Origin: CALBZH01 sp964538515
Lineage (GTDB): Bacteria; Desulfobacterota; Syntrophobacteria; Syntrophobacterales; Syntrophobacteraceae
Assembly (NCBI GenBank): GCA_964538515.1
Contig: CAZIEW010000008.1
Span: 26,362-90,361, forward strand
DNA: 64,000 bases
Direction of reading: 5' to 3'
In this document: positions 35,646-45,790 of the stretch, one piece after another
Layout: every line of letters starts with the position of its first letter
How positions within the stretch are numbered: position 1 is the first letter of the stretch
Made by a program: the position numbers and the translations under genes
Notes under the pieces: model-generated
Seen by the model: only the letters and a program-made list of their open reading frames with translations
Told to the model about the DNA's origin: nothing
The model's database searches: none

Positions 35646-36433
35646 GCGGTCAATTCCTGGAAGCGCTTGAGCCTCCTGAACGGCTGAGTCTGATCCTTGA
35701 TCGAATGATCGAGCGCTACGGAGCGAGGCCCTGGAACTGGCACACCCGGCAGCGACCGTTTGAGGTCCTCATTGGCACCGTTCTTTCCCAAAGGACCCGT
35801 GATGAGAAGACCGATGAAGCAGCGAAGGCCTTGCTCTCCGCGTATCCAACCGCTGCTGCCTTGGTCGTCGCACCGCTAGAGCAGATTGAGCGTCTCATCC
35901 GTCCGTCCAACTACTACAAGACAAAGGCCGTCCGAATTCAAGCCATTTGCCGGGCGTTGTTGGACCGGCACGGAGGGGAGGTGCCGCGCGACGTGGAGCC
36001 GTTGTGTGCGCTTCCGGGAGTGGGGAGGAAGACGGCGGCTTGCGTGAGGGTTTACGGATTCGGAGAGCCCGCCATCCCCGTCGACGTGCATGTTCACCGG
36101 CTGGCAAATCGGATGGGCTTGGTTCACACCAAGAGTCCTGAGGCAACCGAAACGGCACTTTGGAGGATTACCGATCCCAAGCACGTGCTGCTCTTGAACG
36201 AGCTTTTCGTCAAGCACGGCCAGACCGTGTGTAAGCCTGCTCGCCCACAATGCGACCGGTGCGGTGTAGCCGATCTTTGCGCCCATGGCGGGGAGGTGAG
36301 GCCTGACGAATTGGCCCGCTCGAGTGCGGGGTGCAACACGCCTTCTCAGCGGGCAGGGGAAGCCGGGAGCCCGATCCAGTCGGCTCCCAGGCAGGTGTCG
36401 TCCAGAAAGGATAAATCACCCATTTCCAGATAG
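35642..36433 (+). CDS. nth: Endonuclease III family DNA glycosylase/AP lyase
   Basis: 263 residues; removes oxidised pyrimidines and cleaves the abasic site. Helix-hairpin-helix [10 protein letters not shown] includes the catalytic Lys, and [16 protein letters not shown] includes the catalytic Asp. The [4Fe-4S] cluster loop is intact with spacing C-x6-C-x2-C-x5-C ([17 protein letters not shown]). About 45 residues follow the cluster, longer than usual; this tail overlaps the convergent Nudix gene by 88 bases. Coupled to the upstream Cys-rich gene. Confidence 0.94.
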   Translation: MSGQFLEALEPPERLSLILDRMIERYGARPWNWHTRQRPFEVLIGTVLSQRTRDEKTDEAAKALLSAYPTAAALVVAPLEQIERLIRPSNYYKTKAVRIQAICRALLDRHGGEVPRDVEPLCALPGVGRKTAACVRVYGFGEPAIPVDVHVHRLANRMGLVHTKSPEATETALWRITDPKHVLLLNELFVKHGQTVCKPARPQCDRCGVADLCAHGGEVRPDELARSSAGCNTPSQRAGEAGSPIQSAPRQVSSRKDKSPISR

Positions 36434-36915
36434 CATTTGAGCTTCTCACAGATCAGCAGGTCGGTTGGAAAGGCCATGGCTTCCGGCAGGGCATCCAGTG
36501 GAAAGAACCCGACATCGCATGCATCGGTCCCGGCCTGCAGTCGGCCGCCCGTGCATCGACCCCAGAACCAGACGCCCACGGTCTGATGCTCTCGATCATG
36601 AAAATTTGAATGGACATCCAGTACCGGTCCTACCACAATGTCCAGGCCCGTTTCTTCCAGGAGCTCCCGACGCGCCGCCTCCCGTATGTCCTCGTCCCAT
36701 TCGACGTGCCCGCAGGGTATGCACCACATTCCCTCGTAGGAGCCGAGTCGGCGGATGAGGAGAATCTTGTCATCCTCGACCACGACGACGGCCACACCCG
36801 CGGTTGGATTGCGGTACACAAACTGACGACAGCGAGCGCAATACAAGCGTTTCTTGCTGTGGTCCATCCGCAAGGCCAATGCTCCGCCGCAATGGGGACA
36901 GTGCCGGTACTTCAT
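36346..36915 (-). CDS. Nudix hydrolase with N-terminal zinc ribbon
   Basis: 189 residues from the ATG giving [11 protein letters not shown]; a frame open to 36996 is less likely. Zinc ribbon CPHC...CARC (about 6-28) followed by a Nudix domain whose box is complete: [20 protein letters not shown], then TGL, fitting G-x5-E-x7-R-E-U-x-E-E-x-G-U. Zinc ribbon plus Nudix resembles NudC (NADH pyrophosphatase/decapping) but the SQPWPFPxS motif of NudC is not seen, so substrate is open. 37 bases after panE on the same strand; its 3' end overlaps nth. Confidence 0.88.
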   Translation of the reverse strand: MKYRHCPHCGGALALRMDHSKKRLYCARCRQFVYRNPTAGVAVVVVEDDKILLIRRLGSYEGMWCIPCGHVEWDEDIREAARRELLEETGLDIVVGPVLDVHSNFHDREHQTVGVWFWGRCTGGRLQAGTDACDVGFFPLDALPEAMAFPTDLLICEKLKCYLEMGDLSFLDDTCLGADWIGLPASPAR

Positions 36916-36952
36916 GGATGGGCAACGATCTGGCGCAATACTGGACGCGGCA

Positions 36953-37906
36953 TCAAACGAGCTCTTCCATCTCGGCAACCCAAAACGGATTGACAATTCT
37001 CTGATTTTCCAACTTCAGTGGCGCGTAAATGGCTTGGTTCAAGGGCGTTTGCAGCGCGCATTCCTCGCCCAGCTTGACGACCATGCCGTTTAGAGCTTCG
37101 ATTTCCATGGGCCTGCGCCATTCCAGGTCTCGAAGCATGGAGCACTTGAAGCGCTTGTTGTACGAGTCCGCAAGTGCGAGGGCTTCAGAAACCACCTGCT
37201 CGGGAAGATTGACCTTCTTGCATCGAGCCAGGGCCTCCACCTCCCGCATGACGCCGATGACAAACGCTCGAGTTTCCGGCAGGGCCAGAACCAAACCGAG
37301 CGTTGCCCGAGACAGCGTACAGACGCCGTGGATGGCACAGATGAAAAGAAACTTGGACCAGAGAACCTTGTTGATGTCCGTGCTGAGCTCAGCTTCGATC
37401 CCCACGCTCAGGAAAAGGTTGAGGAACCGCTCCACCCTGGGTGTCCGCTCTCCGCTCGGCTCCCCGAAGACGATGCGGCCCGGCTTGCCTCTGTGTGCGA
37501 TCACACCAGGAGCTGCAATCGACGATTCAATGTAGGCCGTACCGGGTAAAACGCGCTCTTCTCCGAACACGTCGCTCAGCTTCTGCACGTTATCAATTCC
37601 ATTTTGCAGGCTCAAAATGGCGGTGTCTTCCTCCACCATGGGCGCTACAAACTGGGCCACATCTTCCGTGTCGTATGATTTGACGCTGAACAGGAGGAGG
37701 TCCACGGGACCGATTTCATCCGGATCGGAGGTCACATGGGTTTGAACGCTAAAGCTCCCTTGGCTGGAGACGACTTGGAGGCCTTCTTCGAGAATCGCCT
37801 GCCGATGCTTTCCTCGTGCCACAAAATGAATGTCCACGCCGCCTCGTGCGAGGAGACCTCCAAAGTAGCCTCCAATGCCCCCTGCTCCCATGACTCCTAT
37901 TTTCAT
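36953..37906 (-). CDS. panE: 2-dehydropantoate 2-reductase family protein
   Basis: 317 residues. NADPH-dependent reduction of ketopantoate to pantoate in coenzyme A synthesis. Rossmann motif [17 protein letters not shown] at residue 7, [17 protein letters not shown], and [12 protein letters not shown] with the catalytic Lys, then the C-terminal helical domain. ATG is preceded by GAGGAGCGGCCT; longer frames upstream lack a site. Family members also include other ketoacid reductases, so the substrate is likely but not certain. First gene before the Nudix hydrolase. Confidence 0.85.
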   Translation of the reverse strand: MKIGVMGAGGIGGYFGGLLARGGVDIHFVARGKHRQAILEEGLQVVSSQGSFSVQTHVTSDPDEIGPVDLLLFSVKSYDTEDVAQFVAPMVEEDTAILSLQNGIDNVQKLSDVFGEERVLPGTAYIESSIAAPGVIAHRGKPGRIVFGEPSGERTPRVERFLNLFLSVGIEAELSTDINKVLWSKFLFICAIHGVCTLSRATLGLVLALPETRAFVIGVMREVEALARCKKVNLPEQVVSEALALADSYNKRFKCSMLRDLEWRRPMEIEALNGMVVKLGEECALQTPLNQAIYAPLKLENQRIVNPFWVAEMEELV

Positions 37907-38371
37907 AGGCCGCTCCTCTTTCAGTCGTTTGGTGTGACTTACCCTGCAGTGCGGAGAAATGGACGAACCGGATTGGTCGTAAGAGCTCATGTGGCACCCA
38001 ATAGGTCGAATGGGTTTAGGTTGCCGGGTCGTGCTGCTGCTCGGCACGCACGATCATAGCGCTCCTGATGATCCCGTGGCAGACTGACCACCGGCTGGAG
38101 CTTGCGTGCCTCAGACATAGGATAACGGGAATGAGAAAGGGCAGCGAGCGAAGCGACGCATTCTTATACAGTCCTGTCTGCACCACGTCAACTGGAGCCA
38201 AGCGGGTTCGTGTCGACGACTCCGATTCAGCGGCGTCGATACATGGTTTGGAGGTCCCCGAAAGCTTTTGACAAAGCCCGAGGACACTGCCTATAAAACT
38301 ATGCCTCCTGATCGGGCGATTCGCTCTGAATGAGAAGCGTGAAAGTCTCCTCTTTGAAAGTGTCGCGGCCC
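37907..38371. other. Divergent intergenic region with possible dispersed repeat
   Basis: About 465 bases. Around 38130-38165 the text GCAGCGAGCGAAGCGACGCATTC resembles the dispersed 'gcgaagcgacgcaatc' repeat family. A sigma-70-like promoter lies at 38268-38297. I see no other gene or RNA. Confidence 0.4.
38268..38297 (+). promoter_or_regulatory. Candidate sigma-70 promoter of the cysK fusion gene
   Basis: Perfect TTGACA (38268-38273), 18-base spacer, TATAAA (38292-38297); start near 38304, ahead of both possible start codons of the fusion gene. Confidence 0.6.
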
Positions 38372-40708
38372 ATGAAAAACGTGTTTTCAAATGTGTTGGA
38401 GTGCATCGGCAACACGCCTTTGATTCGAATCAACCGTCTGAATTCGAACCCTCGGGTTACCGTGTACGCAAAATGGGAAGCGAGGAATCCCGGGGGCTCC
38501 ATCAAGGATCGACCGGCTCTGTCGATGATCGAGGCCGCGGAACGGGAGGGTCTCCTCAAGCCCCATCAAGTCATCATCGAAGCCACTAGTGGAAATACCG
38601 GCATAGGCCTTGCGGTAGTGGCCGCGGTCAAGGGCTATCGCCTTTTGTTGGCCATGCCGGAAACGGCCAGTTTGGAGAGGCAGCGCATCCTCAAGGCCCT
38701 TGGGGCCGAAATTCTTCTGACGCCGGGATCCATGGGAACGGACGGCGCGATAGAAGAAGTCTACCGCCTTGTCCGAGAGAACCCGGATCGCTATTTCATG
38801 CCGGATCAGTTCAACAATCCCGCCAACCCAGCGTCGCATTATACGGGTACCGGTCCAGAAATCTACGACCAGACCGAGGGAAAGGTAACCACGGTCGTGG
38901 TCACCTTGGGGACGTCAGGGACGGCAATGGGAATCCTTGCGGCGATGAAGGAGCGCAACCCGGGAATTGAGGTGATCGCGGTCGAGCCCTACTCGGGGCA
39001 TAAGATCCAAGGCCTCAAGAACATGAAAGAGTCTTACGTCCCCGGCATCTTTAACCGACATGCGCTGGATCGCGTGATGCACGTGCGGGACGAAGACGCG
39101 TTCGAAATGGCTCGGAGGCTCGCAAGGGAGGAAGGCATTTTCGCTGGGATGAGCTCCGGTGCAGCCATGGCGGTGGCAGTGCAGATCGCCGCGGAGCGGG
39201 AGGATGGCGTCATCGTTGCTGTTCTTCCGGACGGCGGTGACCGATACCTCAGCACCAACCTCTTTACAACGATGCTCGAGCCGGACTTCTGTTTTTACAA
39301 TCCCATTCGTCGTGAAAAAACCCAATTCAAGCCCGTCCAGGAGGGGAAGGCGAGGATCTTCGTGACGGGACCTCCACTAGACCAGCTCCTGACCATTCAG
39401 GAGTCCAGACGTTTTTTGCTTGCCGACCTGGTCACGAGGTTTCTGAAAACACAAGACTTCTCCGTGACGCAAGTCGTGCTGATCCCCGATATGGAGAGCA
39501 GGACGATTCAAGGCGCTTTGAACGCTCACCTCGATCTTCCCACCTATACACAGCGCCAATTGAGCTTGATTTTGGGGGAGCTCGACCGGTTGGGAGTCCA
39601 GCGGGCCCACCGGTATCCGAGGATTTCCGATCATCTGGGAACGGTAGCCGAGCACGTGCGCTTTCTCGTGGATCGCGGGCTTGCATATGAGAAGCTCCGC
39701 TCCGTCTATTGGAACCTAGCCAAGAGCAAAGACTATGGTGTTTTATCGCGGGTCGATCCAAAGAAAATCCGCGTCGGCACAACAGTCGATCTCGAGGCCT
39801 ACGAGAAGCTGCACCCAAGGGATTTCGCGCTCCTGAAGCGGGCGACACTCGCCGAGCTCAAGCACGGGCTGTGTATGAAGACCGATTGGGGGAGCGTCAT
39901 TCCCACTTGGCATATCGCGGCGGCCTCGGTTGCCATCAGCCAACTGGGGTCTCCCATTGATATTCAGGTGAGCGGCATCGATTTCGTGTTTCCACACCTG
40001 GAAAACGTGCGGGAGATCGGGGAAGGCATCACCGGGAAACCGTTCTCCGGTGCATGGCTGCTGTGCGAGCGTCTGTGGTCGGCCAAGGAAGAAAAGGGGC
40101 CTGGAGAGCTTGACGAGGACATGCCGGTCTCCGAGCTTGCCGGGCGCGGGATCGGGTATACCGAAATCCGGTACTGGCTGCTCAATACCCATTACCGAAA
40201 GCCCATCCATGTGGCCTCCGAGAACCTGGCCAATGCCGTCCAAGCCTATCGGCGCCTCCAAGAATTCGTCAGTCGGGTGCAGCACGTGCAAAGCGGCGAA
40301 ATCGACAACAAGGCTCTGCCCGAAATCGTGTACGCGTTCGAGCAAGGGTTCTTCGAGGCCTTGAAGGATGATCTGAACGTTCCGAAAGCGCTGGCTGCCT
40401 TGTTCCGGTTTGTCCGCCATGTGAATCCCATACTGGACGAGGGGAGTTTCTCCGAAGCCCAGCGGATCCAGTTGATGGAGGTTCTGGGGAGAGTGGACGG
40501 TGTTTTGGGGATTCTCGATCTTGAATCGGCAGACCTCGGGACAGAGGAGCTGGAGCTGATTCGGCAGCGTGAGGCGGCCCGAAAGGGCAAGAACTGGGAG
40601 GAATCCGATCGGATCAGGGATGAGCTCTTGCTGCGCGGCATTCGAGTCGTGGATACCGCCACGGGTACGCGTTGGGAACGGGTGGCCAAGGACGCTGTCA
40701 AGCCGTGA
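38372..40708 (+). CDS. Cysteine synthase fused to a degenerate cysteinyl-tRNA synthetase-like domain
   Basis: 778 residues (an in-frame ATG at 38330 would add 14). Residues 1-300 are a PLP-dependent O-acetylserine sulfhydrylase: GNTPLIRIN, PLP Lys45 in GGSIKDR, substrate loop TSGNTG and phosphate loop GTSGTAMG are all intact. Residues about 305-778 align along a whole class I CysRS, but the motifs are gone. HIGH is TIQE (341-344), the Zn-ligand Cys after WHI is Ala (513-516), HHENE is HLENV (542-546), and no KMSKS is present near 570. The C-terminal anticodon-binding-like part (KNWEESDRIRDELLLRGI) is kept. The C-terminal half thus looks like a binding or regulatory module, not an enzyme. Monocistronic, with its own promoter. 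Confidence 0.9.
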   Translation: MKNVFSNVLECIGNTPLIRINRLNSNPRVTVYAKWEARNPGGSIKDRPALSMIEAAEREGLLKPHQVIIEATSGNTGIGLAVVAAVKGYRLLLAMPETASLERQRILKALGAEILLTPGSMGTDGAIEEVYRLVRENPDRYFMPDQFNNPANPASHYTGTGPEIYDQTEGKVTTVVVTLGTSGTAMGILAAMKERNPGIEVIAVEPYSGHKIQGLKNMKESYVPGIFNRHALDRVMHVRDEDAFEMARRLAREEGIFAGMSSGAAMAVAVQIAAEREDGVIVAVLPDGGDRYLSTNLFTTMLEPDFCFYNPIRREKTQFKPVQEGKARIFVTGPPLDQLLTIQESRRFLLADLVTRFLKTQDFSVTQVVLIPDMESRTIQGALNAHLDLPTYTQRQLSLILGELDRLGVQRAHRYPRISDHLGTVAEHVRFLVDRGLAYEKLRSVYWNLAKSKDYGVLSRVDPKKIRVGTTVDLEAYEKLHPRDFALLKRATLAELKHGLCMKTDWGSVIPTWHIAAASVAISQLGSPIDIQVSGIDFVFPHLENVREIGEGITGKPFSGAWLLCERLWSAKEEKGPGELDEDMPVSELAGRGIGYTEIRYWLLNTHYRKPIHVASENLANAVQAYRRLQEFVSRVQHVQSGEIDNKALPEIVYAFEQGFFEALKDDLNVPKALAALFRFVRHVNPILDEGSFSEAQRIQLMEVLGRVDGVLGILDLESADLGTEELELIRQREAARKGKNWEESDRIRDELLLRGIRVVDTATGTRWERVAKDAVKP

Positions 40709-40804
40709 TCCTTGAGGGTGATCTGCGGAGACGTTCGGCCGGACGCCGCGTTGGGGCAGCCCAGCTATCGAAGCTCAGTGCAGGCGAGGCGAGCTGACCC
40801 GAAT

Positions 40805-40828
40805 ATTGGGAAAGCCCTCCCCAATTTT
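40805..40828 (+). terminator. Candidate rho-independent terminator
   Basis: Six-base stem ATTGGG/CCCAAT with a nine-base loop followed by TTTT-like tail, between the convergent fusion and aldolase genes; the A-rich left flank could let it work on both strands. Confidence 0.4.
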
Positions 40829-40875
40829 CATCCGGACGGCGATGTGAATCAGGGAGGGGAGATGTCTTCACGTCG

Positions 40876-42012
40876 TTAGGAGAGGAGATCCCAAACAGAG
40901 TCTGCGAGTCCAATGGACCGTGTGGCTTCGAACAGTCTAAGGGCCTCTTCATAAGCGTGATCACTGATTCGCCTTTTGTAACAGGCGGATATGCTGTTGA
41001 GCTTCGCCATGAAAGCCTTGTTGGCGTTCTTGATGTTGCCGCCGGTGTTCTTGGTCTCGACGGCCCACGCCCACATTTCCTGCCACAGCTCGTCGGGGAT
41101 TCCCCGATAGGGTCGCTTGATATACTCCCGGTTCTCGGTCGTGATGGCATTCCCGTTCTGATTCATGGCCAGACCGAAGGCGATATTTTGCCAAAGGGTC
41201 CCGACGTTTCCCTTTCGGATTCCGTATTGAATGAACGAGGAAATTTTGTCGACGGACGTCCCGGTGATCCCGTGCTGGGCTATGTCGACCGACCACGGTT
41301 GGATGGCATCCCAGATCCGTTTGGTGAGATCCAACTGGATGCCCTCATGGGCCGTGCCAAAATAGGTCCCATGAATGGAGCCGTTGTTGATGGCCAGCAG
41401 GTCGGGCCGGACGCCCTGTTTGTCGAGCTCTCCGATGAACCATTTGGCCTCTTCGGGCTGCGTGAACCCCTCGGCACTGCCGCTTTTCGCTCCGATCTCC
41501 CCAAGCTCGACCTCAAGGCTCAGACCTGCCCGGATGATGGGCTGGGCCAGCGCAACCGTCGCAGCCAGGTTCTTTTCGTTTTCCATGTGGGAAGCGTCGA
41601 TGGCAAATGAGGTGAAACCGGCCTCCATTTCGGCGTCGATCAGCTTAGCGACGCTTTCAACCTCCTCCGGCTTCTTCACGGTGATGTGATCTCCGTGAAT
41701 CGCAAAGGGAACCGACGTGTTTCCAAGGCGCTCGTTTTCTTTGACAATGAAGTCGACGAAGCTCTCCGGTGTGAATTCGGTGTAGGTCAGCTCCGACTTG
41801 GCGATTTCATACATCACGGGCGCCCCTGTTGCCATCGAGGCCACCACGATGCCCTCAACGGGAAGTCGGCAGCGCATGTTTGTCGCCATGATCATCGCGT
41901 TCTGCTTCTTAGCCGCCTGGAGAAGAACCTTGCCGTTCACGAGCGGGACAACACTGTCAGGGAAACGTCTCTGAACGTTTTCGGGTCTGACATCTTTGGG
42001 ACTGGGGGACAT
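40876..42012 (-). CDS. Class II (zinc) aldolase, fructose-bisphosphate/tagatose family
   Basis: 378 residues. TIM-barrel, Zn-dependent class II aldolase. The HGDH motif carries catalytic and zinc-binding residues; GFTSFAIDASHMENEKN, VELGEIGAKSG, INNGSIHGTY and HGITGTS match the phosphate- and metal-binding loops. Sugar phosphate (FBP or tagatose-BP) is likely; the exact substrate cannot be set. It has its own promoter-like sequence, 27 bases before the start, so it need not be in the upstream pseudokinase operon. Good ribosome site AAGGAGG. Confidence 0.88.
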   Translation of the reverse strand: MSPSPKDVRPENVQRRFPDSVVPLVNGKVLLQAAKKQNAMIMATNMRCRLPVEGIVVASMATGAPVMYEIAKSELTYTEFTPESFVDFIVKENERLGNTSVPFAIHGDHITVKKPEEVESVAKLIDAEMEAGFTSFAIDASHMENEKNLAATVALAQPIIRAGLSLEVELGEIGAKSGSAEGFTQPEEAKWFIGELDKQGVRPDLLAINNGSIHGTYFGTAHEGIQLDLTKRIWDAIQPWSVDIAQHGITGTSVDKISSFIQYGIRKGNVGTLWQNIAFGLAMNQNGNAITTENREYIKRPYRGIPDELWQEMWAWAVETKNTGGNIKNANKAFMAKLNSISACYKRRISDHAYEEALRLFEATRSIGLADSVWDLLS

Positions 42013-42045
42013 TGCGACCTCCTTGTGGTGTGTGATTGAGGTACC

Positions 42046-42073
42046 ATATTATGGGTTTGGATGGGAAAATCAA
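42046..42073 (-). promoter_or_regulatory. Candidate sigma-70 promoter of the aldolase gene
   Basis: Minus strand: TTGATT (42073-42068), 16-base spacer, TAATAT (42051-42046); start near 42039, 27 bases before the ATG. Confidence 0.45.
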
Positions 42074-42165
42074 GGAGCAATAGATTCACAGGGACGGGGA
42101 TGTCTTTGGAGGGGACCCCGACTTGCCTGCTGGCCGCTCGCCAATGGGGCGGACGCCTTTGTGGA

Positions 42166-43800
42166 TCAAGCGGCTCCTGCGCGAAGCATGAGCTGGGTGT
42201 ACGAGCCGTCTTTCGGAGTCTGAACGTAACTGTAGAAAGGCTTTTCAAGCTCCAATGCAATCTGGGTCGCGCTCCGCCATCGTTTCATGGGATCACAGTG
42301 GAGGCATTGCATGATGATCTCGTTGAGCTGATCCGGGATCTCCGGCCGCCAGACTTTGGGAGGCGTCGGATACTGGTCGCAATGTTGAATTTCGTACTCC
42401 TCGTAGGACGAGGCACGGAAGGCAGGTACTCCGGTCAACATCTCGTAGAACAGCATGCCGAACTGGTAAATGTCCGTGAAGATAGGAGGCCGCCTCCGGG
42501 CCAGGTAAGTGCGGAACTGCTCGGGGGCTTTGTAGGCAAGCATGGAGAGCGGTAGTCGCTTCAAGTTGGTGTCGTATGGGTTGTTTTTTGCCAAAATCGC
42601 CCACAGACCCGCATTGCTGATCTTGATTCGCGGCTTGGTATTGTGCATGAGCACCTTGGACGGGCGCAAATCGAGGTGAAAGATGTTTCGCACTTGCTCG
42701 TCCTGACCCTTGTGCAAGTGGAGGTCTCCGAGTCCCTGCAGGATGCGATGGGCAATGAAGACCGCCGAGCCAACGGGAAACGGCTCACCCGTGGCGAGTA
42801 GGGTTCCGAGCGAGACGGGGAGGTACTCGCGCACGATGAAACAGATGTCGTTGTTCGCGGCCACGTCCAGAACCTTGACGACATGCTGCGAGTCGAGCAT
42901 GGCCTGAGCATGGGCCCAGATGATCAGAGCCTCTCGCGGGACTTTGGAGCTGAAAGGGGCTGCGGGAGTCTGCCCCGCGTAGCGCTCGCCCGTGCTCTCG
43001 TCTTCCAGTTCCACGATGAGCGTTGTGATGCCAACCTGCAGGATGTTGCTGATGCGGTAAGCTCGTTGACCCGCACTAAGGTAGTCGCCGTCCGGTCCGG
43101 TTACCGAGGTCACGGTGCATCCAAGAAGCTCGCTCACCGACGACTGGTCGAATGACGAAATGGATGCCGGGACAAAGTCGGAAGGCTGCGAGGAGCCGGA
43201 GGCAATCGGCTCTGTGATTTTCTCCGGCGTTGTTTCTTGTGTCTTCGGGATCTGGGGCGGTCTGGCTTCGGACTTCCGGCTCGTTTGGGAGCAGCGAGTG
43301 ATCTTCAAGAGGATCTTGTGCTTCTGCTCTTCGGGTGTGGCCGGGTCCCGGTGGACGATGTTGTAGTAGTTGATGGCCTCGTCCCATCGGCCCAGGAGGG
43401 ACGCGCAGTCCCCACACAGCTCCCAGCTTTCCGAGATGCGATGCCCACCTGCTGCGGAACGCTGAAATTGGTGGATGGCCTCATCCCAAAAGAGACCATC
43501 CATGAGTGCAAGCCCGTAATCGTATGACTCGGCAGGCGAAATCCCCTCATCTTGAGGTATGTCGACGGGAACCGGAGCCGGCTCATCCGCCTTGCCGTTG
43601 CCCCCTTTCATCTTCTGGAGCTCCCCAAGGACGAGCGAGACGAATTCGTCCTTGTCGGGAGCATCGAGCTCACTCTGCTCCAAGGTGCCCAGGATATCTT
43701 CGAGGATTGCCATTGCACCGTCGGCAATCCCTTGCTCATGATAGAGACGGGCTTCCTGGAGTTGGTGGTAATAGGGCAGGAGGTCTTTCGAAAACGCCAT
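42166..43800 (-). CDS. TPR-containing Ser/Thr pseudokinase
   Basis: 544 residues from the ATG giving MAFSKDLLPYY. The N-terminal half has TPR-like helices (SYDYGLALMDGLFWDEAIHQ; ELCGDCASLLGRWDEAINYY at about 90-160) and a Pro/Glu/Ser linker. Residues about 270-530 are a protein-kinase fold whose catalytic signature is broken. The VAIK-type Lys is not evident, HRD is HLD (FHLDLRPSKVL; Asn also lost) and DFG is NAG (KISNAGLW), while the APE motif (YKAPEQF) and the C-lobe are kept. It is therefore probably a scaffold or nucleotide-insensitive sensor. Last gene of the GTPase/roadblock cluster, about 180 bases after the CheW-like gene. Confidence 0.85.
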   Translation of the reverse strand: MAFSKDLLPYYHQLQEARLYHEQGIADGAMAILEDILGTLEQSELDAPDKDEFVSLVLGELQKMKGGNGKADEPAPVPVDIPQDEGISPAESYDYGLALMDGLFWDEAIHQFQRSAAGGHRISESWELCGDCASLLGRWDEAINYYNIVHRDPATPEEQKHKILLKITRCSQTSRKSEARPPQIPKTQETTPEKITEPIASGSSQPSDFVPASISSFDQSSVSELLGCTVTSVTGPDGDYLSAGQRAYRISNILQVGITTLIVELEDESTGERYAGQTPAAPFSSKVPREALIIWAHAQAMLDSQHVVKVLDVAANNDICFIVREYLPVSLGTLLATGEPFPVGSAVFIAHRILQGLGDLHLHKGQDEQVRNIFHLDLRPSKVLMHNTKPRIKISNAGLWAILAKNNPYDTNLKRLPLSMLAYKAPEQFRTYLARRRPPIFTDIYQFGMLFYEMLTGVPAFRASSYEEYEIQHCDQYPTPPKVWRPEIPDQLNEIIMQCLHCDPMKRWRSATQIALELEKPFYSYVQTPKDGSYTQLMLRAGAA

Positions 43801-43984
43801 TGTTCTTTTACTGCTCCTCGCTAGGAACCACTGAGGCGAATGCAACGTGTGTGACGACGTTCCCGATCATGCGGACTTCTCAGGACGATCTCGTTAACAA
43901 ACATGCAGGGATGCGGCTCATCAGCGCGCTTTGCCGGCTCGCGCTCGTGTGAACCGCCTCCCTGAATGAAGAAGACTCCAGAAA

Positions 43985-45709
43985 TCAATGACCCACTGGC
44001 TCGTGTCCGTAGAGCTCGCCGAGGATCCATTCGACATTGACCATTTCAGCACTCCGGCCCAATTTACTTTCCGCGGTACCGCACACGGGCCCCTCCTTGA
44101 CGTTCTGAGCGATTGTCGCGACGTATTGATCAATGTCCGTGGAGTCTATGGCAAGCATCGCGTGCTGGCTGCCGTTGCTTAGGAGGATCAGACCCCCGGC
44201 ATCACCGGTCGGTTCGGGGACCGGCAAAGATTCGGCCGGGATTGGAATGAACTGATAATGCTTCAGGATGCCAATGGGGATCCCTTGCCAGGCGGAATAG
44301 AGGCCGTGCTTGAGGCTCTTGAAGAGTGGCTTGAAGTCCTTGAGCGTCGCATAGCCCTTCTTCAGAATCTTGTCATGCTTCTTTCGACTGACCGGTTCAA
44401 CCTTCACGACGTTCGATGCCGGAACCGCGAACACCTTGCCCGAAAGCTTGAACTCGCACACCAGGTCCTCCGGAAGCACGGGGCCTTCTGCGGGGCTGTC
44501 GGCTGGAGCGTCCTGCTGCCGCAAGGCGGGCTTCACCACAGGAGCTTCAGAGCTACGGGGCGGTTCAGCCGTGGCGACGATAGGGGCTCGACTCGCGTAC
44601 CGGGCCACCATCTCACGAAGCCAATCCCCACTCTTCTGCCATTCCAATTCCCGATCCCACAGCGCATTCACTTGTTGCTGAATGCTGGCCCCAATGGCAG
44701 CGATCCGATTGGCGAGCGGGGCGAGGGCAGGCTTCTTCTGACAAATCTCCTCGATCCTCTTGAGGCGAGCATTCTCCTCATGCAGTTTGGTATGAATGTT
44801 GTTGAGCTGCTCTCGGGATGCATCGACCCACTCGATCATGCGCTCGAGCCTGTAATAGTCGGCATTTTCCATCTCCTTGGCATCGTAGGACGGACGCAGG
44901 TCCGCTCCGGGCAGCTCGTGCGTCGGAAGGGAAGGTGACTTGCTGATCGCAGGCTGCGGCTCTTCCCTCTTGAGACTCCTTTGCTTGAGGGTTTGGACCC
45001 TGGTGATGATGGTCTTGAGCTGCTGCTTGTCCTCGGCCTGAATGCTTCCCTCGGACAGGAGCATCCGCCTGAGCAGCGCCTGGGCGTCGCGCATGACCTC
45101 GTTGACCTCAACAGGAATCCCATCGGGACGGGCCGCGAGGTGATTGAGCACGGCGCGAAGGATTTTAAAGAGGGAGTCGGTTTCGTGGGCTTTCCCGCAA
45201 TGCTCCTCGAGACGATCAAGTGCCCCGGCAAGATTTCTGATGTTGACCGGCGAAAAGTCCCAGTCGAGACTCAAGTAGGCAATTTCAAAGGTTTCTACAG
45301 CCTTCCTGATCTCTTCGACCTGGTTTGCTTCCTGTTTGGGCTCGGGTGAGAGTTCCACTGTCAGAGGAGGTACGGCATCAAATGCGAGATCGTTGTCAAG
45401 GCTGGGCTCAGGCTGCAAACTCTGTGCGGAGGGGCGCTCGGCAGGGGATTCGATTTCAAAGGAATCCGCAAATGAAATCTCCTGCTCTGAAGCCTGAGCT
45501 TGGATCGGGGGCTTTGTTTCTTCCGATTTCTTCTCCATACCGAGATGAAACGGCTCCGCCGGACCCTTGGGCTGAGGTTCGATCGCTTCGTCGGCAAGGC
45601 CAGCGGGGATGAAGAGCGCGTCGATCTCCCTTCCAATTTCGTTTTCAAATGCCTCCAGATCCAGGTCCATATTCTGGTCTTTGTCCGTTGTCATTCTCAA
45701 CTCTTGCAT
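43985..45709 (-). CDS. CheW-like domain protein with long helical N-terminus
   Basis: 574 residues. An acidic, Pro-rich N-terminus (1-130) is followed by a helical segment (about 130-215) that resembles an HPt/four-helix unit but has no phosphorylatable His motif I can find. A coiled-coil stretch at about 285-370 follows, and the C-terminus (about 420-565) is a CheW-like beta domain (VCEFKLSGKVFAVPASNVVKV; AMLAIDSTDI). No kinase domain, so not CheA. The ATG has AGGAGG nine bases upstream. It sits between the MglA-like GTPase and the pseudokinase; likely a scaffold for their signalling complex. Confidence 0.75.
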   Translation of the reverse strand: MQELRMTTDKDQNMDLDLEAFENEIGREIDALFIPAGLADEAIEPQPKGPAEPFHLGMEKKSEETKPPIQAQASEQEISFADSFEIESPAERPSAQSLQPEPSLDNDLAFDAVPPLTVELSPEPKQEANQVEEIRKAVETFEIAYLSLDWDFSPVNIRNLAGALDRLEEHCGKAHETDSLFKILRAVLNHLAARPDGIPVEVNEVMRDAQALLRRMLLSEGSIQAEDKQQLKTIITRVQTLKQRSLKREEPQPAISKSPSLPTHELPGADLRPSYDAKEMENADYYRLERMIEWVDASREQLNNIHTKLHEENARLKRIEEICQKKPALAPLANRIAAIGASIQQQVNALWDRELEWQKSGDWLREMVARYASRAPIVATAEPPRSSEAPVVKPALRQQDAPADSPAEGPVLPEDLVCEFKLSGKVFAVPASNVVKVEPVSRKKHDKILKKGYATLKDFKPLFKSLKHGLYSAWQGIPIGILKHYQFIPIPAESLPVPEPTGDAGGLILLSNGSQHAMLAIDSTDIDQYVATIAQNVKEGPVCGTAESKLGRSAEMVNVEWILGELYGHEPVGH

Positions 45710-45790
45710 GCTCTGTGACCTCCTGCGTCCCCGTTCAATGGATTTTCACTCAAAGAGTGAAACTGTTCTCGCCTTGCTGCGTATCGTGAG

